Positions 42,819 to 51,261 of a stretch of DNA of 64,000 nt are shown here, piece by piece. Origin of the DNA: Butyricicoccus_A sp963601915. GTDB taxonomy: Bacteria > Bacillota > Clostridia > Oscillospirales > Butyricicoccaceae. The notes below the pieces were generated by a model, which saw only the letters and a list, made by a program, of their open reading frames with translations, searched no databases and had not been told where the DNA came from. The first letter of the stretch is position 1, and every line of letters begins with the position of its first letter. Position numbers and translations under genes: made by a program. The stretch spans positions 62,001 through 126,000 of the forward strand of contig CAVCGL010000002.1 of the NCBI GenBank assembly GCA_963601915.1, read 5' to 3'.

Positions 42819-42898
42819 AAGAAAAATTTCCGTCAATTGTGGACAAATCTGAGAAAATGTGGTATCTTTCTTGCAAAACATCACGAAACCATCAAGAT

Positions 42899-42916
42899 TT
42901 GTTAATAATTTCACAA
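42899..42916. promoter_or_regulatory. Candidate Rex site 2 in the divergent region
   Basis: TTGTTAATAATTTCACAA matches both Rex half-sites (TTGTTAA and TTCACAA) with the right 4-bp spacing. It lies 33 bp before the PRD regulator start and 326 bp before the HPr-like gene. Confidence 0.5.
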
Positions 42917-42949
42917 ATGGCTAGAGAATAGGAAAGGCGGGGAGAGGAC

Positions 42950-45016
42950 ATGGAGCTGTCACAGCGAGCCAAACAGCTGAGTCAATTGCTGTTGGAACAG
43001 CCGGCGGGGTGCCCGCTTACATTGGCAGAGCTGTCTGAACAGATGCATTTGAGCAAACGGACCATTCAACGCGCGCTGCCGGAGGTGCGCAGCTGGATGG
43101 AAGAACGCAATTGCAGGGTACAAGCGAGGGCTGGAAGCGGCATTTCTGTTGAGGCAAGCGAAGAAAACAAACGTTGTTTGCTGTTAGAGCTGCAGGGAGG
43201 CGCAGATAACGCGCAGTATTTGTCTCAACGGGCGGAATTGTTGGAGATCCTGCTGGATGCACAGCAGGTTTTGTCTATCGAGCAGCTCAGTGAGCGTTTA
43301 CGTTGTTCGAGAGATGCAGTAGAAAAGCAGCTGCCATGGATCCGCGACTGGCTGGCGCGCTATCAGATCCGTCTGCATGTGCAGACCGGTGTTGGCTTAT
43401 ATATAGAAGGGGCAGAAAAAGATTGGCGGATAGCGCGCATTGAACACATCGCTGCATTTCATGCGGATGCTGTCATGACGTATTTTTCCGCTCCGGAGCA
43501 AAATACGCCGCCGCTGCTGTTTCGTGTGCTTTCCAGAGAAGAGCAGCTCGGATTGCTGTCGGTGCTCCGGCGGGCGCAGAATTATCAGGAAATTTATCTG
43601 ACCGATGAGGGATTTTTGCGTGTCTATCTTTGCGCAGGGCTGATGCTCCGGCGCGTTCGACAGGGACATCCGTTGCGTTTGGATCGAGAAGAGATGGAGC
43701 GATTCCAGCGGCTGCCGGAATATGCCATGGCTGAACACGTGGCGGATATGCTGCAAGAACAAAGTAACATTGTGTTAGACAGTGCAGAGATCGGCTTTCT
43801 GGCCATGTATTTTGCAAACAGCGATGTTATGCCGGAACAAACAGCAGAACTGCTGACGGGAGAAGTGCATCGATTGTATTTGGCGCAGCGTATCATTGAT
43901 GCTGCACAGCGCGAACTACATTTGGATTTTTCGGCAGATGAACAACTGTTAGAAGGATTATATGCACATTTACAGGCAACATGCAGTCGCCTGCGATTAG
44001 GCAGTCCGATTGAAAATCCGCTGATGCAGGAAATTATAGATACCTATCCGGAATTATATGCCGCAACACGCAATGCCTGCGAGGTATTCAAGGAAATTCT
44101 TCATGTAGAGACCATTCCGCCGGAGGAGTGCGCGTATATCGCCATGCATCTGGGCGCGGCAATGGAGCGAATGCAGGAGCAAGCGCAGAATATCTCTGCT
44201 GTCGTGGTGTGTCCGGTTGGCATGAGCGGAGCCAGTCATTTGGCGGCAGAAATTACACGTCGTTTTCCGCAGATTATCGTGCATCGCATTGTCAGCGCCG
44301 TCAATATTGATACCCGACAATTGCGCCGAGAGGGTGTAGATCTGATTCTTTCCACCATTGATTTGCCGATTTCTTATCCGATGGTGCGTGTCAGTCCACT
44401 GCTCAATCGGAGAGATTTTACGCGCATTGATGCGGCGCTCACCATGGCAACTCAGCGCAAGCAGGAGCATCAGCCGGAAGATCGTCCGATTACACAGAGA
44501 AAAGACATTGCATTTGTCGCACGATTCAGTGATGAAATGCTCCGCCTGACGCAGGATGTTCCGTGGCATCAGATTCCAAGTATTCAAAAGATAGAAGATT
44601 TGGCATATTATGCGGCGCATATGATGATTTCGGAGGATATTGCGGCGAATCAATTGGAACAACAGCTGGCATATCAGTTATATCAATCGGATAGCTATTT
44701 GCAGCCATATCATCGATGGATTGTTTGCTGTACGACAGAATATACGCAGCATTGCCGGATAGGATATTTGCAGCTCAAAATGCCATACACGGAGGAACAG
44801 CGGCAGATAGAAGGCTGTTTGGTTTTGCTTGTGCCGGAAAGAGACACTACCGGTGCCGCTGCCTACTTGATCCATCGGGCCTGTGCAGCAATATTACACG
44901 GCACCGCGTATTTGCGGGACATGCAGCACGGAGAAAGCGCTGCCTTTGTGCAGCGCTTGGAGCGTGATGTCGCGCAGTGCTATGCTACTATTGTGCGGCA
45001 GCGTTTGCCGGAATAA
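42950..45016 (+). CDS. PRD-domain transcriptional activator (BglG/MtlR-LicR type)
   Basis: A 688-residue PTS-controlled activator. Two N-terminal helix-turn-helix domains (residues about 5-60, including LAELSEQMHLSKRTIQRAL, and about 90-150) come first. Two PTS-regulation domains follow at about 185-300 and 310-405, the second with YAHLQATCSRLRLGSP and PEECAYIAMHLGAAMER. An EIIB-like domain has its Cys in VVVCPVGMSGASHL. A C-terminal EIIA-like domain is present but its active His is not obvious. PTS phosphates on these sites should tune activity. It is divergent from the HPr/GAPDH/PGK operon, the likely target. Confidence 0.88.
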   Translation: MELSQRAKQLSQLLLEQPAGCPLTLAELSEQMHLSKRTIQRALPEVRSWMEERNCRVQARAGSGISVEASEENKRCLLLELQGGADNAQYLSQRAELLEILLDAQQVLSIEQLSERLRCSRDAVEKQLPWIRDWLARYQIRLHVQTGVGLYIEGAEKDWRIARIEHIAAFHADAVMTYFSAPEQNTPPLLFRVLSREEQLGLLSVLRRAQNYQEIYLTDEGFLRVYLCAGLMLRRVRQGHPLRLDREEMERFQRLPEYAMAEHVADMLQEQSNIVLDSAEIGFLAMYFANSDVMPEQTAELLTGEVHRLYLAQRIIDAAQRELHLDFSADEQLLEGLYAHLQATCSRLRLGSPIENPLMQEIIDTYPELYAATRNACEVFKEILHVETIPPEECAYIAMHLGAAMERMQEQAQNISAVVVCPVGMSGASHLAAEITRRFPQIIVHRIVSAVNIDTRQLRREGVDLILSTIDLPISYPMVRVSPLLNRRDFTRIDAALTMATQRKQEHQPEDRPITQRKDIAFVARFSDEMLRLTQDVPWHQIPSIQKIEDLAYYAAHMMISEDIAANQLEQQLAYQLYQSDSYLQPYHRWIVCCTTEYTQHCRIGYLQLKMPYTEEQRQIEGCLVLLVPERDTTGAAAYLIHRACAAILHGTAYLRDMQHGESAAFVQRLERDVAQCYATIVRQRLPE

Positions 45017-45027
45017 TACAAGAGAGA

Positions 45028-45058
45028 AACTGTTGCTCAAGGGCAACAGTTTTTTCTT
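45028..45058 (+). terminator. Intrinsic terminator after the PRD regulator
   Basis: AACTGTTGC pairs with GCAACAGTT and is followed by TTTTTCTTG. Confidence 0.87.
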
Positions 45059-45076
45059 GCAAAAGTCAATCGGTTC

Positions 45077-45105
45077 TTGACGGAGAGAACGAAAGATAAT
45101 ATAAT
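45077..45105 (+). promoter_or_regulatory. Sigma-A promoter for the thiamin-salvage operon
   Basis: TTGACG (45077-45082) and TATAAT (45100-45105) are separated by 17 bp, just upstream of the TPP riboswitch. Confidence 0.75.
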
Positions 45106-45115
45106 AAATTGAACG

Positions 45116-45203
45116 AAACAGGGGAGCTTGTGTAAACCGGCTGAGAGTAGGCAATCGCCTTGACCCTTGACCTGATTTGGGTAATGCCAACGTAGGAAGA
45201 GAT
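45116..45203 (+). ncRNA. TPP riboswitch
   Basis: The aptamer has the THI-box signatures GGCTGAGAGT, ACCCTTGACCTGATTTGGGT and AATGCCAACGTAGGAAG. A terminator hairpin follows at 45213-45245, so bound thiamin diphosphate should stop transcription of thiD and the transporter. Confidence 0.95.
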
Positions 45204-45212
45204 TTTTGACTT

Positions 45213-45245
45213 GCGCATCGGGTTACCGAGTGCGCTTTTTCTTTT
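45213..45245 (+). terminator. Attenuator terminator of the TPP riboswitch
   Basis: A GCGCATCGG/CCGAGTGCGC stem (one bulge) closes a tight loop and ends in TTTTTCTTTT. Confidence 0.85.
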
Positions 45246-45345
45246 GGAAAAATCTCACAGGGTTTCGTTTGGAGAGCGGTTGATTGGGGGCACCACCTTC
45301 CGCCGCTATACAAAATCAATGACTGTGAAAGGAGACAAGTTCACA

Positions 45346-46137
45346 ATGAAAACAGCATTGACGATCGCGGGAAGCGATTCCTGCGGAGGCGCCGGAATTC
45401 AGGCAGACATCAAGACAATGACAGCAAATGGCGTATATGCCATGAGCGCGATCACTGCCCTGACTGCGCAGAATACTACCGGCGTAACAGGTATTATGGA
45501 GGTAACTCCGGAATTTTTGCGGGAACAGCTGGTCGATGTGATTGAAGACATCGCACCGGACGCCGTAAAAATTGGCATGGTTTCTTCCAGCGGACTGATT
45601 CAGGTCATCGCAGATACCATTGAAACGTATCAGCTCAAGAATGTCGTCGTGGATCCGGTAATGGTTGCGACAAGCGGCGCAAAGCTCATCAGCGATGAGG
45701 CGATTGATACGCTCAAGACCCAGCTGATTCCGAAAGCGACCGTGATTACTCCGAATATTCCGGAGACGGAGGTTCTCTTCGGCAAAAAGATTACCAGTGC
45801 AGACGATATGATTGAAGCGGCAAAATGGATTAGTGAGACCTATCACTGCGCTGTCCTGTGCAAGGGCGGACATAATCTGAATGACGCAAACGATTTATTG
45901 TACCGTGATGGCGGTTATCAGTGGTTTAAGGGAAAGCGCATTGACAATCCGAATACCCACGGTACCGGCTGCACGCTGTCCAGTGCCATTGCGTCCAATC
46001 TTGCCAAGGGCATGAATCTGGATGAGGCGGTAGACTGTGCGAAGCGGTATATTTCCGGCGCGCTGGCAGCGATGCTGGATCTTGGAAAGGGCAGCGGCCC
46101 GATGAATCATGCCTTTGCGATTGAAGGCAAATACTAA
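45346..46137 (+). CDS. thiD: Hydroxymethylpyrimidine/phosphomethylpyrimidine kinase
   Basis: A 263-residue ribokinase-fold enzyme that phosphorylates HMP twice to HMP-PP. It starts TALTIAGSDSCGGAGIQADI, has VVDPVMVATSGAKLI, and its anion-hole/catalytic motif is NTHGTGCTLSSAIA. ATG 45346 follows GAAAGGAGACAAG; upstream in-frame sequence belongs to the riboswitch. It is first in a five-gene operon with an HMP/thiamin ECF transporter and TenA. Confidence 0.96.
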   Translation: MKTALTIAGSDSCGGAGIQADIKTMTANGVYAMSAITALTAQNTTGVTGIMEVTPEFLREQLVDVIEDIAPDAVKIGMVSSSGLIQVIADTIETYQLKNVVVDPVMVATSGAKLISDEAIDTLKTQLIPKATVITPNIPETEVLFGKKITSADDMIEAAKWISETYHCAVLCKGGHNLNDANDLLYRDGGYQWFKGKRIDNPNTHGTGCTLSSAIASNLAKGMNLDEAVDCAKRYISGALAAMLDLGKGSGPMNHAFAIEGKY

Positions 46138-46166
46138 GTCGTTTCAGGGAGTAAGACAAAAGAATT

Positions 46167-46769
46167 ATGAATATGAAGTGGAAATTGAAAGACATTCTGA
46201 TGGTTGCCATCGTGGGCGTGCTGTTTTCGTTCCTGTTTTTGGGCGCAAATTATATTGGAACAGCGCTGATTGCCGTTCTGACGCCGTTCGGCCTGAACAT
46301 GCTGGCATATCAGATTATCTATGGTGTATGGTTTATGGCTGCAACCTTTGCAACCTACGTCATTCAGAAGCGCGGCGTCGGCTTGGTTGCTGAAATGCTC
46401 GCTGCTGTCATCGAAATGATGATGGGCGGTATGTTTGGCGTATCCACGCTGGTCAGCGGTTTCTTTCAGGGCTTGGGCTGCGAGCTGGGCTTTGCGGCAT
46501 TTCGCTACAAGAAATTTGGCTGGTCTTCCATGATTCTCAGCTCGATTATTTGCGCAGTTCTGACATTCTTTGTTCCGGAATATTTCTTCTATGGCTACAG
46601 CGAATATCCGGTATCAATTCTGGCAGTGATGCTGGTTCTGCGCGTCATCAGCTCGATACTTTTCACTGGTATTGTATCCAAGCTGATTGGCGATGGTCTG
46701 GCAAAGGCTGGTGTTCTGCGCGGCTATGCGCTGGGCATGAAACAGGATCTTCCAGAGGAAGTGGAGTAA
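46167..46769 (+). CDS. ykoE: ECF transporter S component, YkoE family (HMP/thiamin precursor)
   Basis: A 200-residue membrane protein with about six hydrophobic segments, resembling YkoE: DILMVAIVGVLFSFLFLGAN, then GGMFGVSTLVSGFFQGLGCELGF. YkoE is the substrate-specific unit of the YkoEDC importer, predicted to take up the pyrimidine precursor HMP. It lies 29 bp after thiD, with the duplicated ATPase 3 bp further on. Regulation by the TPP riboswitch supports the assignment. Confidence 0.88.
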   Translation: MNMKWKLKDILMVAIVGVLFSFLFLGANYIGTALIAVLTPFGLNMLAYQIIYGVWFMAATFATYVIQKRGVGLVAEMLAAVIEMMMGGMFGVSTLVSGFFQGLGCELGFAAFRYKKFGWSSMILSSIICAVLTFFVPEYFFYGYSEYPVSILAVMLVLRVISSILFTGIVSKLIGDGLAKAGVLRGYALGMKQDLPEEVE

Positions 46770-46772
46770 TCC

Positions 46773-48302
46773 ATGGAACAGGCTGCGATTGTATGCGAAA
46801 ACCTGACATTTCGCTATTTTGAGAAGTCTAAACCGGTGATTGACAAAGCATCGCTGACGATTCCGGCGGGAGAAATTACCGTTTTGATGGGAAGCAGCGG
46901 CTGTGGAAAAAGCACGTTGGCGGCGATTTTGTGCGGCTTGCTGCCGGAAAACGGCGGCTTTCTGACCGAGGGATCCATTGAATTGTTTGGTACACCGCTC
47001 AAGCAGCTGCGTGTCAGTGAGCGCGCTAAGAAAATCTCTATGATGTTCCAGAATCCGGATTTGCAGTTCTGCATGGCAACGCTGCGTGAGGAATTGTATT
47101 TCTGTATGGAAAACATCAGCGTGCCGATGGAACAAATGCGGGAGCGCGCAGAGCAGTCCGCCCGCGTGATGGGCACGGCGCATTTGCTGGACAGAAAGCT
47201 GTTCAGCCTGTCCGGCGGTGAAAAACAACGGGCAGTTTTGACCTGTATTCACTTGCTGGATGCATCGTGTATTTTGCTGGATGAGCCGTTTGCCAATCTG
47301 GATCCGGACGCTGTGCAGGAAATGATGGTTTTACTGCGCAAGATGTGTCGAGAGCAGGGCAAAACAATCGTGGCGATTGACCATATGGCGGATCACTGGA
47401 TCGGCACAGCGGATCGGTTCTTGCTGCTCGGAGAAGGCGGACAGGTGCTGTCCGAGACCAAAACGACGGAACAGCTGGAGCAGGCGCGTCCGCTGTTTCG
47501 AGAGCAGGGCGTGGCCTATCCGGGTATTTGGCAGGAGACACGCAGACTGCCGCGCATAGATCAGCCCGCAGAAGATGGTCTGCGCTTGAGTCATGTGACG
47601 ATGCCGAAAATTCCGCAAAAGCCGAAAAAACGCCGGCGGTTGAGAGAAAATATCGCGGAACAGGATAGTCTGTTGTTTCAGGGAGAAGCGATTTTCCCGG
47701 ACGGCTGCATTACGGCGATTTTGGGACCGAGCGGCTGCGGAAAGACATCATTGATGATGACGCTGCTCAAGCAGCGCGATTATCTGGGGGACATTGCGAT
47801 TGTAGAAAACGGATATGTGCGGGAACTGCGTTCGATTGACCAGAAGGGCTGCTTCGATGAAGTGGGCATTGCGTTTCAGAATCCGTCCAATCAGTTCATC
47901 ACGCAGAACGTGACGGAAGAAGTGACGGACGGACTGAGCCGCAGATATGCCAAGGAAACACCGGAACAGATCAAACAGCGGGCGTTGGATATGCTGGATA
48001 CCTGCGGTCTGCGCAAGTATCAAAAGTTCTCGCCGTATATGCTCAGTCAGGGACAGCAGCGCCGGTTGGCTGTGCTGTCTGTGCTGGCAGGCGGTCAAAA
48101 GCTGCTGCTGCTGGATGAGCCGACATATGGACAGGATTATCGCTCGGCGCGCGCGCTGATGGATCAGGTTTGTGCGCGTGTCAAAGAGGAAGGTCTGACT
48201 GTGATTATGACAACGCATGACCGAGGATTGGCGCAGGCATATGCGGATGTTCGCTACCAGATGCGAGGAAAAAAACTGATACGGGAGGACACAAACCGAT
48301 GA
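46773..48302 (+). CDS. ykoD: ECF transporter ATPase with two fused ABC domains (YkoD)
   Basis: A 509-residue double ABC ATPase. The first half has Walker A MGSSGCGKST, LSGGEKQRAVL and LLDEPFANLDPD; the second has GPSGCGKTSLM, LSQGQQRRLAVL and LLDEPTYGQD. A Lys/Arg-rich linker (PKIPQKPKKRRRLREN) joins the halves. Both halves look catalytically complete. It energises the YkoE/YkoC importer; the stop overlaps the ykoC start by 4 bp. Confidence 0.93.
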   Translation: MEQAAIVCENLTFRYFEKSKPVIDKASLTIPAGEITVLMGSSGCGKSTLAAILCGLLPENGGFLTEGSIELFGTPLKQLRVSERAKKISMMFQNPDLQFCMATLREELYFCMENISVPMEQMRERAEQSARVMGTAHLLDRKLFSLSGGEKQRAVLTCIHLLDASCILLDEPFANLDPDAVQEMMVLLRKMCREQGKTIVAIDHMADHWIGTADRFLLLGEGGQVLSETKTTEQLEQARPLFREQGVAYPGIWQETRRLPRIDQPAEDGLRLSHVTMPKIPQKPKKRRRLRENIAEQDSLLFQGEAIFPDGCITAILGPSGCGKTSLMMTLLKQRDYLGDIAIVENGYVRELRSIDQKGCFDEVGIAFQNPSNQFITQNVTEEVTDGLSRRYAKETPEQIKQRALDMLDTCGLRKYQKFSPYMLSQGQQRRLAVLSVLAGGQKLLLLDEPTYGQDYRSARALMDQVCARVKEEGLTVIMTTHDRGLAQAYADVRYQMRGKKLIREDTNR

Positions 48303-49006
48303 GACCGACCGTTTTGGAAAAAATCAATCCCTTTGTCAAAGTCGTTACGATTTTGGTTTGCGGCATTTTGATGGCGCTGACGAGCTCGTGGAAGCTGAAT
48401 ATTGCCGTATGGCTGGTAACACTGGCAGCGCTGGTTGTGCTGTCCAACTGCAAGCTGTCATCGCTTGTCAAGACGTTTGTTCCTGTCATGGTGCTGGCGG
48501 GTGCTGTGTTTGTATCCGGCATGTCATACGGAAAAAGTGCGGGATCATCGGCGTCTATCTATGATGTAGCGTCTATGGGATCGGCACTGCTGCTCAGCAC
48601 ACGCATTCTCGCTTATGTCGGCATGGGCATGTTGTTTGCGCTTTCGACGGATCAGAAAGAATTTATTATGTCGCTGATGCATCAAGGACATGTCAAACCG
48701 AAATTTGCATACGGCGTGTTGGCGGCAGTCAATCTCGTCCCGACGCTGCGCCGTGAATGGGATGAAGTCAATCTTGCGTATCGGGCAAGAAAGAAGAGCA
48801 CCGGCTTGCTGCCGATTGGTCCGCTGTTCAACACGCTGGTCAATGGCATTCGCTGGTCGGAAAATGTAGCAATGGCGATGGAATCCAAAGGATTTGACGG
48901 CGATGGTGCCCGCACCTTTGTGATTACCACGCGCGTGCATGTAGGAGATATTTGCTTTGCTGTGATTTGTATTGGACTCATGGCGGCAGGTACGATTTGT
49001 TTATAA
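48299..49006 (+). CDS. ykoC: ECF transporter T component (YkoC)
   Basis: A 235-residue membrane protein with five to six hydrophobic stretches, the EcfT/CbiQ-like coupling unit. The family motif appears around NLAYRARKKS (seen as VNLAYRARKKSTG) and again in AMAMESKGFDGDG, two Ala-Arg/Glu-Ser-type coupling helices that contact the ATPase. It is co-translated with the ATPase gene and precedes tenA. Confidence 0.92.
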   Translation: MRPTVLEKINPFVKVVTILVCGILMALTSSWKLNIAVWLVTLAALVVLSNCKLSSLVKTFVPVMVLAGAVFVSGMSYGKSAGSSASIYDVASMGSALLLSTRILAYVGMGMLFALSTDQKEFIMSLMHQGHVKPKFAYGVLAAVNLVPTLRREWDEVNLAYRARKKSTGLLPIGPLFNTLVNGIRWSENVAMAMESKGFDGDGARTFVITTRVHVGDICFAVICIGLMAAGTICL

Positions 49007-49026
49007 AAGAGAAAAGGAGTTATCAT

Positions 49027-49695
49027 ATGAAGGTATCTGAGCGTTTGTATAACAGCATTATTGATCTGTGGGACAAGTATAATGAGCATCCGTTTGTCAA
49101 GGGTATTGCGGATGGCACACTGCCGCTGGAGAATTTCCAGTTTTATATGATTCAGGATCATCTGTATCTGATGCAGTACGCAAAAGTCTTTGCACTGGGC
49201 GTTCTCAAGGCCAAGGAGGAGAGCGACATGCGTCTGTTCTCTAATCTGATTACTGCAACCCTGGACACAGAGAATGCACTGCATCAGGATTATCTGCGCC
49301 GTCTGGGCATTTCTAAGGAAATGATCGCGCAGGCAAAGCCGAGCATTGTGACCGATTCGTACACCAACTATATGATTGCCATTGCAGAAAAAGAAGGCTT
49401 GGCTGAGCTGATGGCGGCTGTTCTGTCCTGCTCTTGGAGCTATAAGCTGATTGGCGACTTCATGGAAAAATTCCCGGGCGCAAAGGAACAGGAATTCTAT
49501 GGAGAGTGGGTCAACATGTATATCTCTGAAGGCTATCGTTCCTCCAATCAGGTCATGATTGATTTGGTAGATCGCCTGACAGAAGGCTACACCGAGGAGC
49601 AGATTCAGAATCTGGAACATATTATTTATGTGTGCAGCCAGTACGAGTACATGTTCTGGGATATGGCCTGGAACCAGAAAATGGTAGAAGTATAA
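49027..49695 (+). CDS. tenA: Thiaminase II / aminopyrimidine aminohydrolase
   Basis: A 222-residue TenA-fold enzyme that hydrolyses aminomethyl-pyrimidine breakdown products of thiamin to HMP. Start ERLYNSIIDLWDKYNEHPFV, then FYMIQDHLYLMQYAKVF, are family marks. The active-site Cys lies in VLSCSWSYKLIG and acidic residues in the following helix match. ATG 49027 follows AAAAGGAG. With thiD and ykoEDC it completes a salvage route: import the pyrimidine, convert to HMP, then HMP-PP. Confidence 0.95.
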   Translation: MKVSERLYNSIIDLWDKYNEHPFVKGIADGTLPLENFQFYMIQDHLYLMQYAKVFALGVLKAKEESDMRLFSNLITATLDTENALHQDYLRRLGISKEMIAQAKPSIVTDSYTNYMIAIAEKEGLAELMAAVLSCSWSYKLIGDFMEKFPGAKEQEFYGEWVNMYISEGYRSSNQVMIDLVDRLTEGYTEEQIQNLEHIIYVCSQYEYMFWDMAWNQKMVEV

Positions 49696-49720
49696 TCGCT
49701 TCGGCTATAGGATAAACAAC

Positions 49721-49761
49721 AAACACCTGTGTGCGGAAACCGCCGCGCACAGGTGTTTTTG
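49721..49761 (+). terminator. Intrinsic terminator of the thiamin-salvage operon
   Basis: A 14-bp stem (ACACCTGTGTGCGG at 49723-49736, partner 49743-49756) with one G-U is followed by TTTTTG. Confidence 0.88.
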
Positions 49762-49848
49762 TATGCACAAATTGTCAATTCAAAAGTAATAGACTTTTAC
49801 TACAAAAATCTAGGAGGAAAATTGTGCAAGTTTTTGTTACAAAATGCA

Positions 49849-49877
49849 TTGACATTTGGGCGAAATGCGAATATTAT
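49849..49877 (+). promoter_or_regulatory. Sigma-A promoter of the hexitol/ketose PTS locus
   Basis: TTGACA (49849-49854) and TATTAT (49872-49877) are 17 bp apart. An upstream inverted repeat AAAAGT-N5-ACTTTT (49782-49798) could be an operator for the DeoR-type regulator encoded in the operon. Confidence 0.7.
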
Positions 49878-49941
49878 AGAAACATAAACTATCGAAGTAA
49901 AAACACCGAGTTTTGAAATAACAACGGAAGGAGATTTCAAG

Positions 49942-51213
49942 ATGAAAGCAAGAGGCGTAAGACTGCACGCGGCAAACGATCTGAGACTGGAGGAGTTCGA
50001 GCTTCCGGAAATCACGGATGACGAAATTCTCGTCAAAGTTGTCTCCGACAGCATCTGTATGTCCACGTATAAGTGTGCTATACTGGGTACAGACCACAAG
50101 CGTGTACACGAGGATGTCGCAGAGCATCCGGCAATCATGGGCCATGAATTTGCCGGTGACATCGTTAAGGTCGGCAAGAACCATCAGGATCAGTTCAAGC
50201 CGGGCATGAAGTTTACCCTTCAGCCGGCACTGAACTACAAGGGAACCATGTGGAGTCCTGGATACTCTTATGAGTTCTTCGGCGGCGATACGACGTACTG
50301 CGTCATTCCGGCAGAGGTTATGGAGTTGGGATGCCTGCTCGAATACAAGGGACGTGCATACTATGAGGCCTCTCTGGCAGAGCCGATGTCTTGTAGCATC
50401 GGTGCATTCCATGCAGCATATCATACCCATATGGGCGTGTACCAGCATGAAATGGGCATCAAAAAGGGCGGCAATCTGGCAATTATGGCAGGCGCAGGCC
50501 CGATGGGCTTGGGCGCACTGACCTATGCGCTGCATCGTGACGTCCGTCCGTCCCGTGTTGTTGTCGCTGATCTGAATCAGGATCGTCTGGATCGCGCAGA
50601 AGAATTGTTCCCGGTGGAAGAGTACAAGGAAATGGGCATTGACCTGCACTTTGTTAATACCGGCGAGTACGAAGATCCGGTTGCAGAGCTGCGTGCGATC
50701 ACCGGCGGCGCTGGCTATGACGATGTATTCTGCTATGCACCGGTTGCAGCTGTGGTACAGCAGTGCAGCGACATCCTGGGCAGAGACGGCTGTCTGAACT
50801 TCTTTGCTGGTCCGACCGACAAAAAGTTCAGCGCGACGATGAACTTTTACGATGTACACTACAACTCTACCCATGTCATGGGTACGACCGGCGGCAATAC
50901 CGCGGATATGATTGAATCGCTGGAGCTGACCGCAGCAAAGCGCATCAATCCGGCAGTTATGGTTACCCATATCGGCGGTCTGGACGCTGTGGCAGAGACA
51001 ACACTGAATCTGCCGAAAATTCCGGGCGGCAAGAAGCTGATTTATACGCACTTGACCATGCCGTTGACCGCGCTGGAAGATCTGCGCAAGAGAGGCGAAG
51101 AGCTTGGCGATGCGCGGTATACCGCACTGGCTGACATTGTAGACGCACATAAGGGGCTGTGGTGCCCGGAGGCAGAGGAATACCTGCTCGCAAACTTCAT
51201 CGAGGAAGAATAA
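49942..51213 (+). CDS. Zinc-dependent MDR dehydrogenase, L-sorbose-1-phosphate-reductase-like
   Basis: A 423-residue medium-chain dehydrogenase. Zinc-site elements are SICMSTYKCAI and HPAIMGHEFAGDIVKVG; the NAD(P) loop is LAIMAGAGPMGLGALTYA. Length and motifs resemble SorE, which reduces sorbose-1-P to glucitol-6-P. In this operon with a mannitol-type PTS transporter, the likely substrate is a hexitol or ketohexose phosphate. No MtlD-type (long-chain) dehydrogenase gene is present. GGAAGGAG precedes ATG. Confidence 0.85.
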   Translation: MKARGVRLHAANDLRLEEFELPEITDDEILVKVVSDSICMSTYKCAILGTDHKRVHEDVAEHPAIMGHEFAGDIVKVGKNHQDQFKPGMKFTLQPALNYKGTMWSPGYSYEFFGGDTTYCVIPAEVMELGCLLEYKGRAYYEASLAEPMSCSIGAFHAAYHTHMGVYQHEMGIKKGGNLAIMAGAGPMGLGALTYALHRDVRPSRVVVADLNQDRLDRAEELFPVEEYKEMGIDLHFVNTGEYEDPVAELRAITGGAGYDDVFCYAPVAAVVQQCSDILGRDGCLNFFAGPTDKKFSATMNFYDVHYNSTHVMGTTGGNTADMIESLELTAAKRINPAVMVTHIGGLDAVAETTLNLPKIPGGKKLIYTHLTMPLTALEDLRKRGEELGDARYTALADIVDAHKGLWCPEAEEYLLANFIEEE

Positions 51214-51261
51214 AACGCTGTTCTTCTTTCGGTGAATGGCAGCTGAAAGGAGAATAGATAT

